DNA from: Sporosarcina obsidiansis
Lineage (GTDB): Bacteria > Bacillota > Bacilli > Bacillales_A > Planococcaceae
Reading direction: 5' to 3'
Length of the DNA: 64,000 nucleotides
Assembly (NCBI RefSeq): GCF_009651005.1
Contig: NZ_WHVW01000011.1
Coordinates: 38,190-102,189 of the forward strand
The notes under the pieces were generated by a model. It had not been told where the DNA came from and did not search any database. It saw nothing but the letters and a program-made list of their open reading frames with translations. Both the position numbers and the translations under genes were made by a program. Below, in pieces: positions 32,909 through 41,731 of the stretch. Position 1 is the stretch's first letter. Each line of letters begins with the position of its first letter.

Positions 32909-34102
32909 ATGTCAGTAGATGAAGTACTAGAATTATTCCAGAGGCGGATGACGGATGGAACGTTTATTCGAGCAACGGTTAGCCAGCCACGCCTGAAATC
33001 GAATGAAGTCAAGCGGATCAAGCTCAAACCGCTCGAATTAAAGGGTGCATTATATATCCAATTTGAATATCAATCTGAACGCATTCTCAAACATGAGAAC
33101 ATCGCCATCGAACAGATCGAGGATCCATTGCAAAATGCATTAGAGAATTATAGACAATTCCATCTTGAATTAACAGATGAAACGATACAGATTCAGCTCT
33201 CAAAGAAAATGAAAGTATCCATTAAACGAATATTTCTTGACACTGAGAAAACTGTGGATTATGCCCATAATCGAAAGAAAAATTATGCATTGACCGAAGG
33301 AACCCCTTACCCATTTCTCGTCCGATTAGGCGTGCAAACTGCGGAAGGAAAAGTCAAAAATCAGAAGCATGACAAGTTTCGACAGATTAACCGCTTTGTA
33401 GAACTAATTGATGACACACTTTCCCATTTACCAAAGGATCGACCCATCCGCATTTTGGATTTCGGCTCTGGTAAATCGTATTTGACGTTTGCGTTATATC
33501 ACTATTTGCGGATAGAGAAAGGCTTGGACATTCGGGTTACAGGATTGGACTTAAAAAAAGAAGTGATTGAGGAGTGCCAGCTGATTGCCCGCGATTTGCA
33601 GTACAATCATCTGGAATTTTTGGTGGGCGACATTAATGAATATGAGGGAGACACTGCTGTAGATATGGTCGTGACCTTACACGCATGTGATGTGGCGACA
33701 GATATGGCACTAGCGAAAGCCGTCACATGGGGAGCTTCCGTCATATTATCAGTCCCTTGTTGCCAGCACGAATTGTTCTCCCAATTACAAGCTCCTGCAC
33801 TGGATGTCATGCTGCAACATGGCTTGATCAAGGAACGGTTCGCAGCGTTAGCCACAGATTCGATCCGCGCAGAATTGCTTTCATTAGTTGGCTACGAGGC
33901 TCAGCTTGTTGAATTTATTGATATGGAACATACTCCGAAAAACATTCTGATTCGGGCCTACCGCAATGGTCAGCAGCCAGATCAAACGCAAATCGATCGC
34001 TATGTTGCATTTCGAAACCTGTTGCATGCCAAACCATTTTTAGAAAATGAATTAAAATCGTTGCTCAAATTTATTCCGAATGACGATAGCAGACGCATTT
34101 AA
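32909..34102 (+). CDS. SAM-dependent methyltransferase (Methyltransf_32-like)
   Basis: The 397-residue product has an unrecognised N-terminal region (1-180) and a class I methyltransferase domain. Motif I is IRILDFGSGKSYLTFALYHYL near residue 185, followed by VTGLDLKKEVIEEC and MVVTLHACDVATDMAL. SVPCCQHELF near 285 holds a conserved Cys pair. The overall pattern resembles the Methyltransf_32 (METTL25/GSTCD-like) group, probably acting on RNA or protein. ATG 32909 is preferred since GGGAG lies nine bases upstream; the frame opens 38 codons earlier. Its 3' end overlaps that of pstA by 51 bp. Confidence 0.78.
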   Translation: MSVDEVLELFQRRMTDGTFIRATVSQPRLKSNEVKRIKLKPLELKGALYIQFEYQSERILKHENIAIEQIEDPLQNALENYRQFHLELTDETIQIQLSKKMKVSIKRIFLDTEKTVDYAHNRKKNYALTEGTPYPFLVRLGVQTAEGKVKNQKHDKFRQINRFVELIDDTLSHLPKDRPIRILDFGSGKSYLTFALYHYLRIEKGLDIRVTGLDLKKEVIEECQLIARDLQYNHLEFLVGDINEYEGDTAVDMVVTLHACDVATDMALAKAVTWGASVILSVPCCQHELFSQLQAPALDVMLQHGLIKERFAALATDSIRAELLSLVGYEAQLVEFIDMEHTPKNILIRAYRNGQQPDQTQIDRYVAFRNLLHAKPFLENELKSLLKFIPNDDSRRI

Positions 34103-34918
34103 TAGAAATAAAATCGTCAATAGAACGATGATAGTGGCAGCTGCCAAGTTGGCATATTCTGCAAGCAACGAAGAGTCAATTGTCCAATAATAAATTTGCA
34201 TAGGCAATACCGTGAACTTGTCAAAAATGCTCATCGGGATCGGCAATAATAAGGCTGGAATCCCGATGACAACTAGCGGCGCTGTCTCACCAATTGCACG
34301 TGACAATGCCAGTATAGAACCTGTTAGGATGCTTGGCAACGCGACCGGTAACAAGACAGATCGAATCGTTTGCCATTTCGTAGCGCCTAATCCATAAGAA
34401 GCTTCTCCCAGGTAGCCAGGTATTGCACGCAATGCTTCCTGACTAGACACGATAACAATCGGAAGCACGAGTAGCGACATCGTCAATCCGCCTGCCAGTA
34501 CAATATTGCCAAAATCGAGGGCACGTACAAAGACCGTCATACCTAAAATTCCGTATACAATAGAAGGAACTCCTGCTAGGTTTGAAATATTTGTTTGGAT
34601 TAATCCGCGTAGTTTTCCTTTTTTCGCGTACATCTCCAGATAGATCGCTGTTCCTACCCCTACCATAGTAGTGAGTGGAATGACAACTGCCATCAACCAC
34701 AATGTTCCTAATATAGCGCCTTTGATCCCTGCTTTTTCAGGTTGGGTGGAAAGACGTCCAGTTAGAAAGTCTGCGCTTAACCAGCCCATCCCTTGCTCAA
34801 TTACACGATATAACAGCACACCGAGCACCAACAGGCCGAATAAAGAAGCCGAAAGAAATACAACTCTCGCAAGTTGGTTGCTAATCATCCGAAATCGGAA
34901 ACCTCTCATACTCACCAC
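34052..34918 (-). CDS. pstA: Phosphate ABC transporter permease PstA
   Basis: The 288-residue membrane permease has six helices and binding-protein-dependent permease motifs LGEASYGLGATKWQTIRSVLLPVALPSILTG and LSRAIGETAPLVVIG. It pairs with PstC to import phosphate. Translation starts at GTG, eight bases after AGGAGG and directly following the pstC stop. No pstB follows; the ATPase gene is 12.6 kb away. The last 51 bp overlap the methyltransferase gene on the other strand. Confidence 0.95.
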   Translation of the reverse strand: MVSMRGFRFRMISNQLARVVFLSASLFGLLVLGVLLYRVIEQGMGWLSADFLTGRLSTQPEKAGIKGAILGTLWLMAVVIPLTTMVGVGTAIYLEMYAKKGKLRGLIQTNISNLAGVPSIVYGILGMTVFVRALDFGNIVLAGGLTMSLLVLPIVIVSSQEALRAIPGYLGEASYGLGATKWQTIRSVLLPVALPSILTGSILALSRAIGETAPLVVIGIPALLLPIPMSIFDKFTVLPMQIYYWTIDSSLLAEYANLAAATIIVLLTILFLLNASAIVIRNKFEQRF

Positions 34919-35857
34919 TTAGTACTCCTCCTTAAATCTCTTAGAAATGTAGCGCGCCAGCATATTCATGGCAAGTGTGAAAACAAATAACGTCATAGCT
35001 ACAGCGTATAGACTATAATAGATGGTCGTTCCTGCAGAAGCATCGCCACCTGTCACCTCTACGATATAGGCGGTCATTGTTTGCATGGATTCCGTAACAT
35101 CTAGTGAAAAGTTTTTCGAGCTGCCGCTAGCGATGGTGACAATCATCGTTTCTCCGATTGCTCGGGATATTCCCAATACTATAGACGCGATAATTCCTGA
35201 CAGCGCTGCTGGAATGACTACCTTACGGGTAACTTCAAGTTTGGTCGCCCCTAACCCAAATGCACCATCACGTAAAGAGTTTGGTACAGAGCGCATAGCA
35301 TCTTCCGATAAAGAAGCAATCATTGGAATGATCATGATACCCATGACTATTCCAGGACTTAGTAAGTTGGTTGCTTGAAGACTCGGTATCCACTCACGTA
35401 AGATCGGAGTCACAAAAGTGAAGGCAAAAAAGCCATAGACGATTGTTGGAATCCCTGCCAATAGCTCGAGCGCAGGCTTCAAAAACTTTCTCCACCTGGC
35501 AGAAGCGTATTCACTCAAATAGATTGCAGTCATTAAGCCAAATGGGATCGCGACTGTCATCGCAATCAATGTAGACAGAATCGTTCCCGCAAGCAGTGGT
35601 AGCACTCCAAATTGCGGTGTTTGACTTAACGGTTTTAGAATAGTACCTGTGAAAAATTCGATTATAGAAACTCTTTGAAAAAAACTGATCGTTTCAGATA
35701 ATAAGACGATGACAATACCAATTGTGGTAACGATCGATAAAAAGGTCAGCAAAAACAGTCCGATCGGAATCAATCGTTCACGTGCTCTCCGACGTTGATG
35801 ACGCTCTGCAATTTGACGGAAATGAATTTCTTTGGAATTTTCTTGCCTAGTAAGCAT
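34919..35857 (-). CDS. pstC: Phosphate ABC transporter permease PstC
   Basis: The 312-residue membrane permease has an RRRARERLIPIGLFLL start of the first helix. Permease loop motifs RDGAFGLGATKLEVTRKVVIPAALSGI and LGISRAIGETMIVTIASG are present. Start ATG 35857 has GGGAG eight bases upstream, whereas the frame opens at 35881 inside the preceding hairpin. It follows pstS after a 63-bp spacer containing a strong stem-loop. Confidence 0.95.
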   Translation of the reverse strand: MLTRQENSKEIHFRQIAERHQRRRARERLIPIGLFLLTFLSIVTTIGIVIVLLSETISFFQRVSIIEFFTGTILKPLSQTPQFGVLPLLAGTILSTLIAMTVAIPFGLMTAIYLSEYASARWRKFLKPALELLAGIPTIVYGFFAFTFVTPILREWIPSLQATNLLSPGIVMGIMIIPMIASLSEDAMRSVPNSLRDGAFGLGATKLEVTRKVVIPAALSGIIASIVLGISRAIGETMIVTIASGSSKNFSLDVTESMQTMTAYIVEVTGGDASAGTTIYYSLYAVAMTLFVFTLAMNMLARYISKRFKEEY

Positions 35858-35880
35858 TTCTTCACTCCCTATATGTAACA

Positions 35881-35908
35881 CGGGAGGGAAGAATCGGTTT
35901 CCCTCCCG
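35881..35908 (-). promoter_or_regulatory. Stem-loop between pstS and pstC
   Basis: CGGGAGGGAA and TTCCCTCCCG form a perfect 10-bp stem with an eight-base loop and no T-run on the minus strand. It probably protects or processes the pstS transcript so the binding protein is made in excess; stem-loops at this place are known in Bacillus pst operons. Confidence 0.65.
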
Positions 35909-35920
35909 CGTAAATCCATC

Positions 35921-36907
35921 TTATTTAGACTCTTGTAAGTTACGTAAGTATTCTAAGTTCTCGATTGCTTCATTTTCAGGGATCGGAGCAAATCCTGTTT
36001 CCCCTGAAATTTTATTGGCATTTTCCATTACATATAGCGCATAGTCCAGCACTTGAGGTTTTTCTTTCGCATGGTCTACATTCAAATACGTGAACACAGG
36101 ACGAGTGAATTGTGCGTATGCCCCTTCCTCGGCAATCGTATTCATAGCAGGCTCCACTGCTCCATTGCCAAAATCCACGTTGACTGCTTGTAGTTGATCT
36201 TCATTGTTTACATAGTAGCCAAATCCGAAGAATGCAATACCGTTTTTATCTTCAGACACTAGATTGACTAACGTGGAGTATTCTTGTTGTAAGTTGACGT
36301 GATCGCTCATATCTTGTTCTTCCAACACTTTTTCATAGAAGAATTCGTATGTTCCATGATTTTCATTCGGACCCATTGGTTTGATTTCTTCTGCTGGCCA
36401 TTCGGGATTGATGTCCGACCACTTCGTTACACCGCTATCCGCTACGAAAATACTGATCAATTGTTCTGGTGTCATTTCACTAGCCCAATCGTTTTCTTTG
36501 TTAATGACAAACGTTAATCCATCTAAAGCAACTTTTAATTCCTTTACTTCCATTCCAAGTTTCTCAGCTTCTGCAGCTTCTTCCTCTTTTATGGGACGAG
36601 ATGCATCATTAAAATCCGTTCCATTTTCAACTAGAAATTTCTTAAAGCCTGCACCTGTTCCTGCACGGCTGACTTCTACTGAAACGTCCTCTTGTTCATT
36701 AATCATATATTCTTCAGCGAGTTTCGCCATCAATGGATAGACCGTTCCCGATCCATCAACGACCACGCTACCTTCCATTTTTTCAGGTTTGTCCGCAGAC
36801 TGTTCTCCGTCTTTTTTTGATTCAGTTGCGTCTGCGTTGTTGCACGCTGCCATGAAAACTGCTGCGAATAAAAGGCCTACCCACCAAAGTGCTTTTTTCT
36901 TTTGCAT
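35921..36907 (-). CDS. pstS: Phosphate-binding lipoprotein PstS
   Basis: The 328-residue lipoprotein has signal MQKKKALWWVGLLFAAVFMAAC and lipobox MAAC. The type II binding fold has phosphate-site elements VVDGSGTVYPLMAKLAEEY, VSRAGTGAGFKKF and GPNENHGTYEFF. It captures phosphate outside the membrane for PstCA. AAGGGG precedes the ATG. A four-repeat Pho box lies upstream, so PhoP activates it under phosphate limitation. Confidence 0.95.
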   Translation of the reverse strand: MQKKKALWWVGLLFAAVFMAACNNADATESKKDGEQSADKPEKMEGSVVVDGSGTVYPLMAKLAEEYMINEQEDVSVEVSRAGTGAGFKKFLVENGTDFNDASRPIKEEEAAEAEKLGMEVKELKVALDGLTFVINKENDWASEMTPEQLISIFVADSGVTKWSDINPEWPAEEIKPMGPNENHGTYEFFYEKVLEEQDMSDHVNLQQEYSTLVNLVSEDKNGIAFFGFGYYVNNEDQLQAVNVDFGNGAVEPAMNTIAEEGAYAQFTRPVFTYLNVDHAKEKPQVLDYALYVMENANKISGETGFAPIPENEAIENLEYLRNLQESK

Positions 36908-36963
36908 ACTGTTCGCCCCTTCTATTGATAATCGTTTCTACAAGTACGACTATACTAGGCAAA

Positions 36964-37002
36964 TGTAAAGCTAGTGTGGATGATGTGTAAAGGTTGTGTT
37001 AA
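36964..37002 (-). promoter_or_regulatory. Pho box of pstS
   Basis: On the minus strand four hexamers TTAACA, TTTACA, TCCACA and TTTACA are spaced exactly 11 bases apart, matching the PhoP direct-repeat consensus TT(A/T/C)ACA with 5-base gaps. A TATAGT -10 lies just downstream. Confidence 0.88.
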
Positions 37003-37084
37003 TTCCCTATTCCCTTACTCAATGAGTCTTTGAAAACGAGTTTAGTCGGCAGATGACCATATAATGAAATGATTTGTTTCCAAT

Positions 37085-37131
37085 AAAAAAGCAGAGAATA
37101 GAATTGAAAAATCAATCTATCCCCTGCGTTT
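37085..37131 (-). terminator. Terminator after the PatB-like gene
   Basis: On the minus strand GCAGGGGATAGATTGA and TCAATTCTATTCTCTGC pair with small bulges and are followed by TTTTTTATTG. Confidence 0.75.
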
Positions 37132-37135
37132 TATT

Positions 37136-38317
37136 TTATTGTGGTAAGTGCTCAATAATACTATCTACAGCTTGCTTAATATGTCGAGGCTCTGTCCCTA
37201 AATTCAAGCGGATGAAACCTTTGGACTTTTCACCAAACCATTCGCCATAGTCGATTGCCAATTTACATGTATCTTGTACAAATGCTTTCACCTCTTCTGG
37301 CTTGATGTAAGCACGTAAATCAATCCATAGTAAATAGGTACCTTCAAGTGGGCTGACGACTAGCTTCGGTGCATGCTCCGCAAATTGTTCCACCGCATAA
37401 CGTTCATTCGATTTCACCACAGCACGCAGGCCATCTAGCCAATCCGCGCCATGTCGGAATGCCGCTTCAGAAGCCGTCATGCCAAGGAGATTCACTTCCG
37501 TTTGATTGACTGATTTCACAAAGCGATCGAACTGATCACGCAATGTTTCGTTCTCAATGATGATTTGTGATGTCAATAACCCTGCCAAATTAAACGTTTT
37601 CGAAGCCGCTGTCACCGTGACAACACGCTCTGAAAATTTTCCATTGGCTACAATAGCGGATGGGATGTGGACATGTTCGTCAAATGTCATATCGTGATGG
37701 ATTTCGTCCGATACGATAGTCACTTCATGCTTGTCACAAATGGACAACAGCTTCTCGGCTTCCTCCGCCGTCCACACACGTCCCACCGGATTATGCGGCG
37801 TACAATGAATGAACAATTTCACTTCATTGTCCACGATTTGCTTTTCAAAATCCTCAAAATCAATCGTATACTTGCCATCCGTATTGACGAGTTCGCTATT
37901 CACAAGTTTGCGTCCCGTATCCTTCACCGCATTACTGAACGGATAATAGACAGGTGACAAAATAATAACTGCATCTTCTGGTTTCGTAAAGGCATTCACA
38001 AACCAATACAAAGCTGTGACGACACCTGTCGAAAATCGCATCCATTCTTTCTTCACTTCATAGCCATGACGCTCGCGCTCCCAATTGATGAACGCTTCAT
38101 AATAAGATTCCGGCACATATGTATAGCCAAACACCCCGTGCTCTACTTTTTCCTTGAGCGCCTCCACCACTTGATCTGGTACCTTGAATTCCATGTCCGC
38201 CACCCAAGCAGCTAATAAATCAGCATCACCAAAGCGCTCCTTTAGCATGTCCCACTTCAATGAGTTCGTGCCTCTTCGTTCAATGGCATATCGCTCTAAA
38301 AACTCTTCTTTTTTCAT
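37136..38317 (-). CDS. MalY/PatB-family cystathionine beta-lyase type aminotransferase
   Basis: The 393-residue fold-type I PLP enzyme has its PLP Lys in VTVTAASKTFNLAGLLTSQ, the cofactor-contact sequence IVSDEIHHDMTF, and CTPHNPVGRVWT. PatB/MalY proteins cleave C-S bonds of cystathionine or cysteine conjugates, giving pyruvate, ammonia and a thiol. The ATG at 38317 has only a weak site ahead (TTGGAC); a TTG at 38332 is the alternative. It ends at a terminator and is divergent from the SLH gene. Confidence 0.9.
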   Translation of the reverse strand: MKKEEFLERYAIERRGTNSLKWDMLKERFGDADLLAAWVADMEFKVPDQVVEALKEKVEHGVFGYTYVPESYYEAFINWERERHGYEVKKEWMRFSTGVVTALYWFVNAFTKPEDAVIILSPVYYPFSNAVKDTGRKLVNSELVNTDGKYTIDFEDFEKQIVDNEVKLFIHCTPHNPVGRVWTAEEAEKLLSICDKHEVTIVSDEIHHDMTFDEHVHIPSAIVANGKFSERVVTVTAASKTFNLAGLLTSQIIIENETLRDQFDRFVKSVNQTEVNLLGMTASEAAFRHGADWLDGLRAVVKSNERYAVEQFAEHAPKLVVSPLEGTYLLWIDLRAYIKPEEVKAFVQDTCKLAIDYGEWFGEKSKGFIRLNLGTEPRHIKQAVDSIIEHLPQ

Positions 38318-38464
38318 ATATAACACGTCCAATCATTTCAATTTTCATACCTATCAGTCTACTCAGATTGTACCATATGAACCGGTCTACTACCTCTGTT
38401 GCCTCTTAGATTTTCTTTTGTTGTATACTGATAGAAACCTGGTATGTAGTTGGAGGTAATACAA

Positions 38465-40693
38465 TTGAGGAAATGGACTACCCGAATAGCGATGACAGCT
38501 TTGTTTTTTATCTGTTTCATTCATTCGGCAAGCGCACAGACGATCGATGCAAAATATTCGGATGTGTCCAATCAACACTGGGCAAAAGATGAAATAATGC
38601 AACTCGACGAAATGACAGTACTGGAAGGCGACCGAGATATGCAGTTCCGCCCGGAAGCCCCTCTGACAAAAGGCCAAGCTGCATTATCGTTATCTCATGC
38701 GTTTTCTGCTGAACCTTCTTCTAAACACCACTTATTTTCAGATGTGGAATGGAATTCAGAACAAGAACGTGCCGCTTTGATTGCAGTAGAAAATGGCTGG
38801 CTGGAACCTAGCAAACCCGGTATTTTCGGAACAGACGAACCAATGAAACGCGAAGAGCTTTGGGATGCACTTGTTGCCGCTTTTAAACTGAAACATAATG
38901 GGCGAGATGTGCTGCCGGAAATTTGGCCTTCCTCTTCCGATGAGTCGTCTATTTCTAGCGTTCCTTCAATAAAGATTGTAAATGCGGAGGATTTCCTGAA
39001 CAATGAAACAGCCACGGTTACTAGAGCTTCGTTTGCCAAGCTGCTTCATCGCTTATTGTTGAATAGCGGACTCATTGAAGAGACGAAATCCTACCAACTA
39101 TCTGATGTGAAAGAATCGAAGAACTACCTACCGATCAAGACACCTGTTCACTTGGAAAAAGTTTCATTCGATGAACATCCGATCTATTTACGTTCTGCAA
39201 AAAGCTTCAAATTTCAGGGCCATGAATGGATAGACAATGATTTCTCAAAAGATAATATCTATGAATATTCAGTTGGAGAAGATGGTGCAATAGTCGAATT
39301 AACGGTTCGTTCCTTTGATAATGGAGACGAATTTTTATTTTCGAAACTGACCAATCCATCTGCTGCTCCAGTTACTGTTGACGTTTTACAAAAAGAAAAC
39401 GACGTAGCGACAATTGATTTGTATCGTTTCGATCGTTATCCAATCAAACGAACTAGCACTGATTTATTTAATACAGATATGACTTCTTACCCTACTGGCG
39501 TCTTACGTTTCATGAAAACTGACGGATCTGTAGAAGAACGTATGGTGGGTCAATCGTATATATCCAAGCAGCTTTCCTTAACGTATGACAATGGCGGTAA
39601 AAGCTACATGCGCGAGCTTCTCGCAGAAAAGGAAGCCTTGTCCTATGTTCAAGTCGGTCAGACACTCCTATCTGTTCATACCTTGCATTCCCAAGCGAAT
39701 GATATCGTCGATCACTGGTACCTCGATGCGGATCACCCACTGTTTGCTTCGAATGAACATATGGTTAGTTGGATGAAAGAAACGAGCCAGTACTATAAGA
39801 AGCGCAATAGTTGGTATACCGCTGGAGGACCTTACAATAAGATGGTGACGTCTACAGAACCGATGCCTGAAACCGGTCAAGGTTATGGACGTACACTGCT
39901 GATGTTAAAAGAAGACCGCGCTCTGACACTTTATCATCAGCAAAAAGATCGTTACTTTAAAAACCTAGTCTACAACGCGTTTGTAAACTTAAAGAACTAT
40001 AAAGAAGATAAAACTTACTGGGAAACAGAAGTCACTAGTACGTATCTAAAAGATTTGTATGATATCCATGCACCGTTTATTGATACTCGTTTCAATGAAC
40101 AAATTGCCTTGTTTTATTACAACAGTGGCAGTGAGTTCGGCATTTCCGAATCAAATGAACCATTGCGGAATTATGCAGACTTGCTCGCTTCGCAAAAAGA
40201 AAAAGGTAATGTCACACAGATAGCTGAAGATGCCTATTACATCGCGGACTACTTCCCGATCAATCAGAAAGTAAAGACACATACTTCCATGAACCATGCA
40301 CTAGGTGGAATGAACATTTTGCTGATGGCGTATCAAGAGTTCCATGATCCAAAGTATTTGGAGACCGCTCGCGCTATTCAGAAAGCCATCGCTCTTCAAA
40401 AAGATGAATGGATTCGCGACAATGGTGATATTTGGTATCGCATCGCACCGGATCTAACGTACAAAGGTGAGGATTATAAACATCTAACGCTTGAGGACTT
40501 GATCGACTCCTATCAACTCTGGCAACAAGTTGATCCGACCTACTTGCCAGTTCTGAGAGAAATGATTGCCACCAAATCTTCATTCCTTTCAAATGAAAAC
40601 TTGGGCTACACGACCAAGATTAAAAATGGCTTAAAGCAGATCGGTTTGATGGAGTACTTGCCGAAAGGGAAAGAATTAACAGATGCTTTATAG
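38465..40693 (+). CDS. Exported SLH-domain protein with C5-epimerase-like C-terminal region
   Basis: The 742-residue product starts at TTG, eight bases after GGAGG, and has a signal peptide (KWTTRIAMTALFFICFIHSASA). Two S-layer homology repeats follow at about 28-80 and 88-140, with a weaker third to about 205, so it should bind the secondary cell-wall polymer. The C-terminal 350 residues have paired helices and HALGGMNILLMAYQEFHDPKYL, recalling D-glucuronyl C5-epimerase or other alpha/alpha-barrel sugar enzymes. That part is a guess from pattern only. It ends at a shared terminator. Confidence 0.72.
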   Translation: MRKWTTRIAMTALFFICFIHSASAQTIDAKYSDVSNQHWAKDEIMQLDEMTVLEGDRDMQFRPEAPLTKGQAALSLSHAFSAEPSSKHHLFSDVEWNSEQERAALIAVENGWLEPSKPGIFGTDEPMKREELWDALVAAFKLKHNGRDVLPEIWPSSSDESSISSVPSIKIVNAEDFLNNETATVTRASFAKLLHRLLLNSGLIEETKSYQLSDVKESKNYLPIKTPVHLEKVSFDEHPIYLRSAKSFKFQGHEWIDNDFSKDNIYEYSVGEDGAIVELTVRSFDNGDEFLFSKLTNPSAAPVTVDVLQKENDVATIDLYRFDRYPIKRTSTDLFNTDMTSYPTGVLRFMKTDGSVEERMVGQSYISKQLSLTYDNGGKSYMRELLAEKEALSYVQVGQTLLSVHTLHSQANDIVDHWYLDADHPLFASNEHMVSWMKETSQYYKKRNSWYTAGGPYNKMVTSTEPMPETGQGYGRTLLMLKEDRALTLYHQQKDRYFKNLVYNAFVNLKNYKEDKTYWETEVTSTYLKDLYDIHAPFIDTRFNEQIALFYYNSGSEFGISESNEPLRNYADLLASQKEKGNVTQIAEDAYYIADYFPINQKVKTHTSMNHALGGMNILLMAYQEFHDPKYLETARAIQKAIALQKDEWIRDNGDIWYRIAPDLTYKGEDYKHLTLEDLIDSYQLWQQVDPTYLPVLREMIATKSSFLSNENLGYTTKIKNGLKQIGLMEYLPKGKELTDAL

Positions 40694-40763
40694 AGGAGAT
40701 TGTTTGGGCCGGACCGCTGGGGACCGATGCAAAACATATCACCAGCCAAACTGAACACACATC

Positions 40764-40806
40764 AAAAAGTAGAGAAGGGATCAAGATTCCCTCTCTACTT
40801 TTTTAT
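40764..40806. terminator. Bidirectional terminator (SLH gene / MerR-TipAS gene)
   Basis: AGTAGAGAAGGGA and TCCCTCTCTACT pair with one bulge. The plus-strand tail is TTTTTTAT and an A-run precedes the stem, so it serves both convergent genes. Confidence 0.8.
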
Positions 40807-41519
40807 TTATTCTTATCCGCATACACACTCATCCCATCCCGCATGAAAACAGCTAGCCCCTCGCCAAACCGATCGATATTCTTCATGAATCGTTCATCCG
40901 CCACATACATCTCTCCTAGCCCTTTAAAAGCTTCCAATGAATAGCTCCCCATTCGATTCAATAATACAAACCATTCCTCAATAGCCAATTGCACTTCCAC
41001 AGAAGAAGGTGCCATATGTCGGATTTCTGCCAACTTGAAATAAATCCGATTCATTTCTTCCTGCATCCCTTCCCCAAATTTGCGGTTCGTCTGTTCCACT
41101 GTCTTCTCCCCCCATCGTGCTTTCGCTTCCTCTTCATATGGGTTTGTACGAAAATCAAATCCTTTAAACATCTCTTTATTCGTCATCATGCATTCCCCTT
41201 TCTCTGATTGTATCGTCTGGTCAATCGTAACTAGCATAGTCTCTAACTGCGATTTCTTGTGCAGAAGCATACCGCGCTGTAGCTCCAGTGCCTCCAAGCG
41301 CTCAAACGTCGGACTGTCGAGCAATTCCTTAATACGCTTCAATGAAAAGCCAAGTTCTCGAAAGAATAAGATTTGCTGCAAGTCGGCAAGGTTTTCATTG
41401 GAATATAAACGATAACCTGATTCTGTTACTTGATCAGGTATGAGTAATCCAATGTCGTCGTAATGATGCAGTGTACGAATACTGACTCCTGTCAGATCTG
41501 CTACTTCTCCCACTTTCAT
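40803..41519 (-). CDS. MerR-family regulator with TipAS drug-binding domain
   Basis: The 238-residue protein has a MerR winged helix (MKVGEVADLTGVSIRTLHHYDDIGLL), a dimerisation coiled coil (about 70-108) and a C-terminal TipAS domain (about 118-238) that binds thiopeptides or other drugs in TipAL and Mta. An in-frame ATG pair at residues 111-112 follows AAAGGGG by five to eight bases, so the drug-binding domain may also be made alone. No adjacent efflux gene shares its strand. Autoregulation is expected from the family. Confidence 0.88.
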   Translation of the reverse strand: MKVGEVADLTGVSIRTLHHYDDIGLLIPDQVTESGYRLYSNENLADLQQILFFRELGFSLKRIKELLDSPTFERLEALELQRGMLLHKKSQLETMLVTIDQTIQSEKGECMMTNKEMFKGFDFRTNPYEEEAKARWGEKTVEQTNRKFGEGMQEEMNRIYFKLAEIRHMAPSSVEVQLAIEEWFVLLNRMGSYSLEAFKGLGEMYVADERFMKNIDRFGEGLAVFMRDGMSVYADKNK

Positions 41520-41731
41520 CTATGTCGCCCCCTTTCTATTACCACTATAAATCCTGACGTAACGTAAGAGTCAATCTAAAGTTCGAAAAGAATTTCAAGT
41601 AATTGAATTCGCTACAACTTTTACAGCTCGATTTACTGTCCGCTGAATGAGGCTTCAACTTTGAAGCTTTCAGACAAGTAAGTTAGTATAATGCTAGAAA
41701 GATGAAAATCAATTGCGGAAGGAGATTTTAC

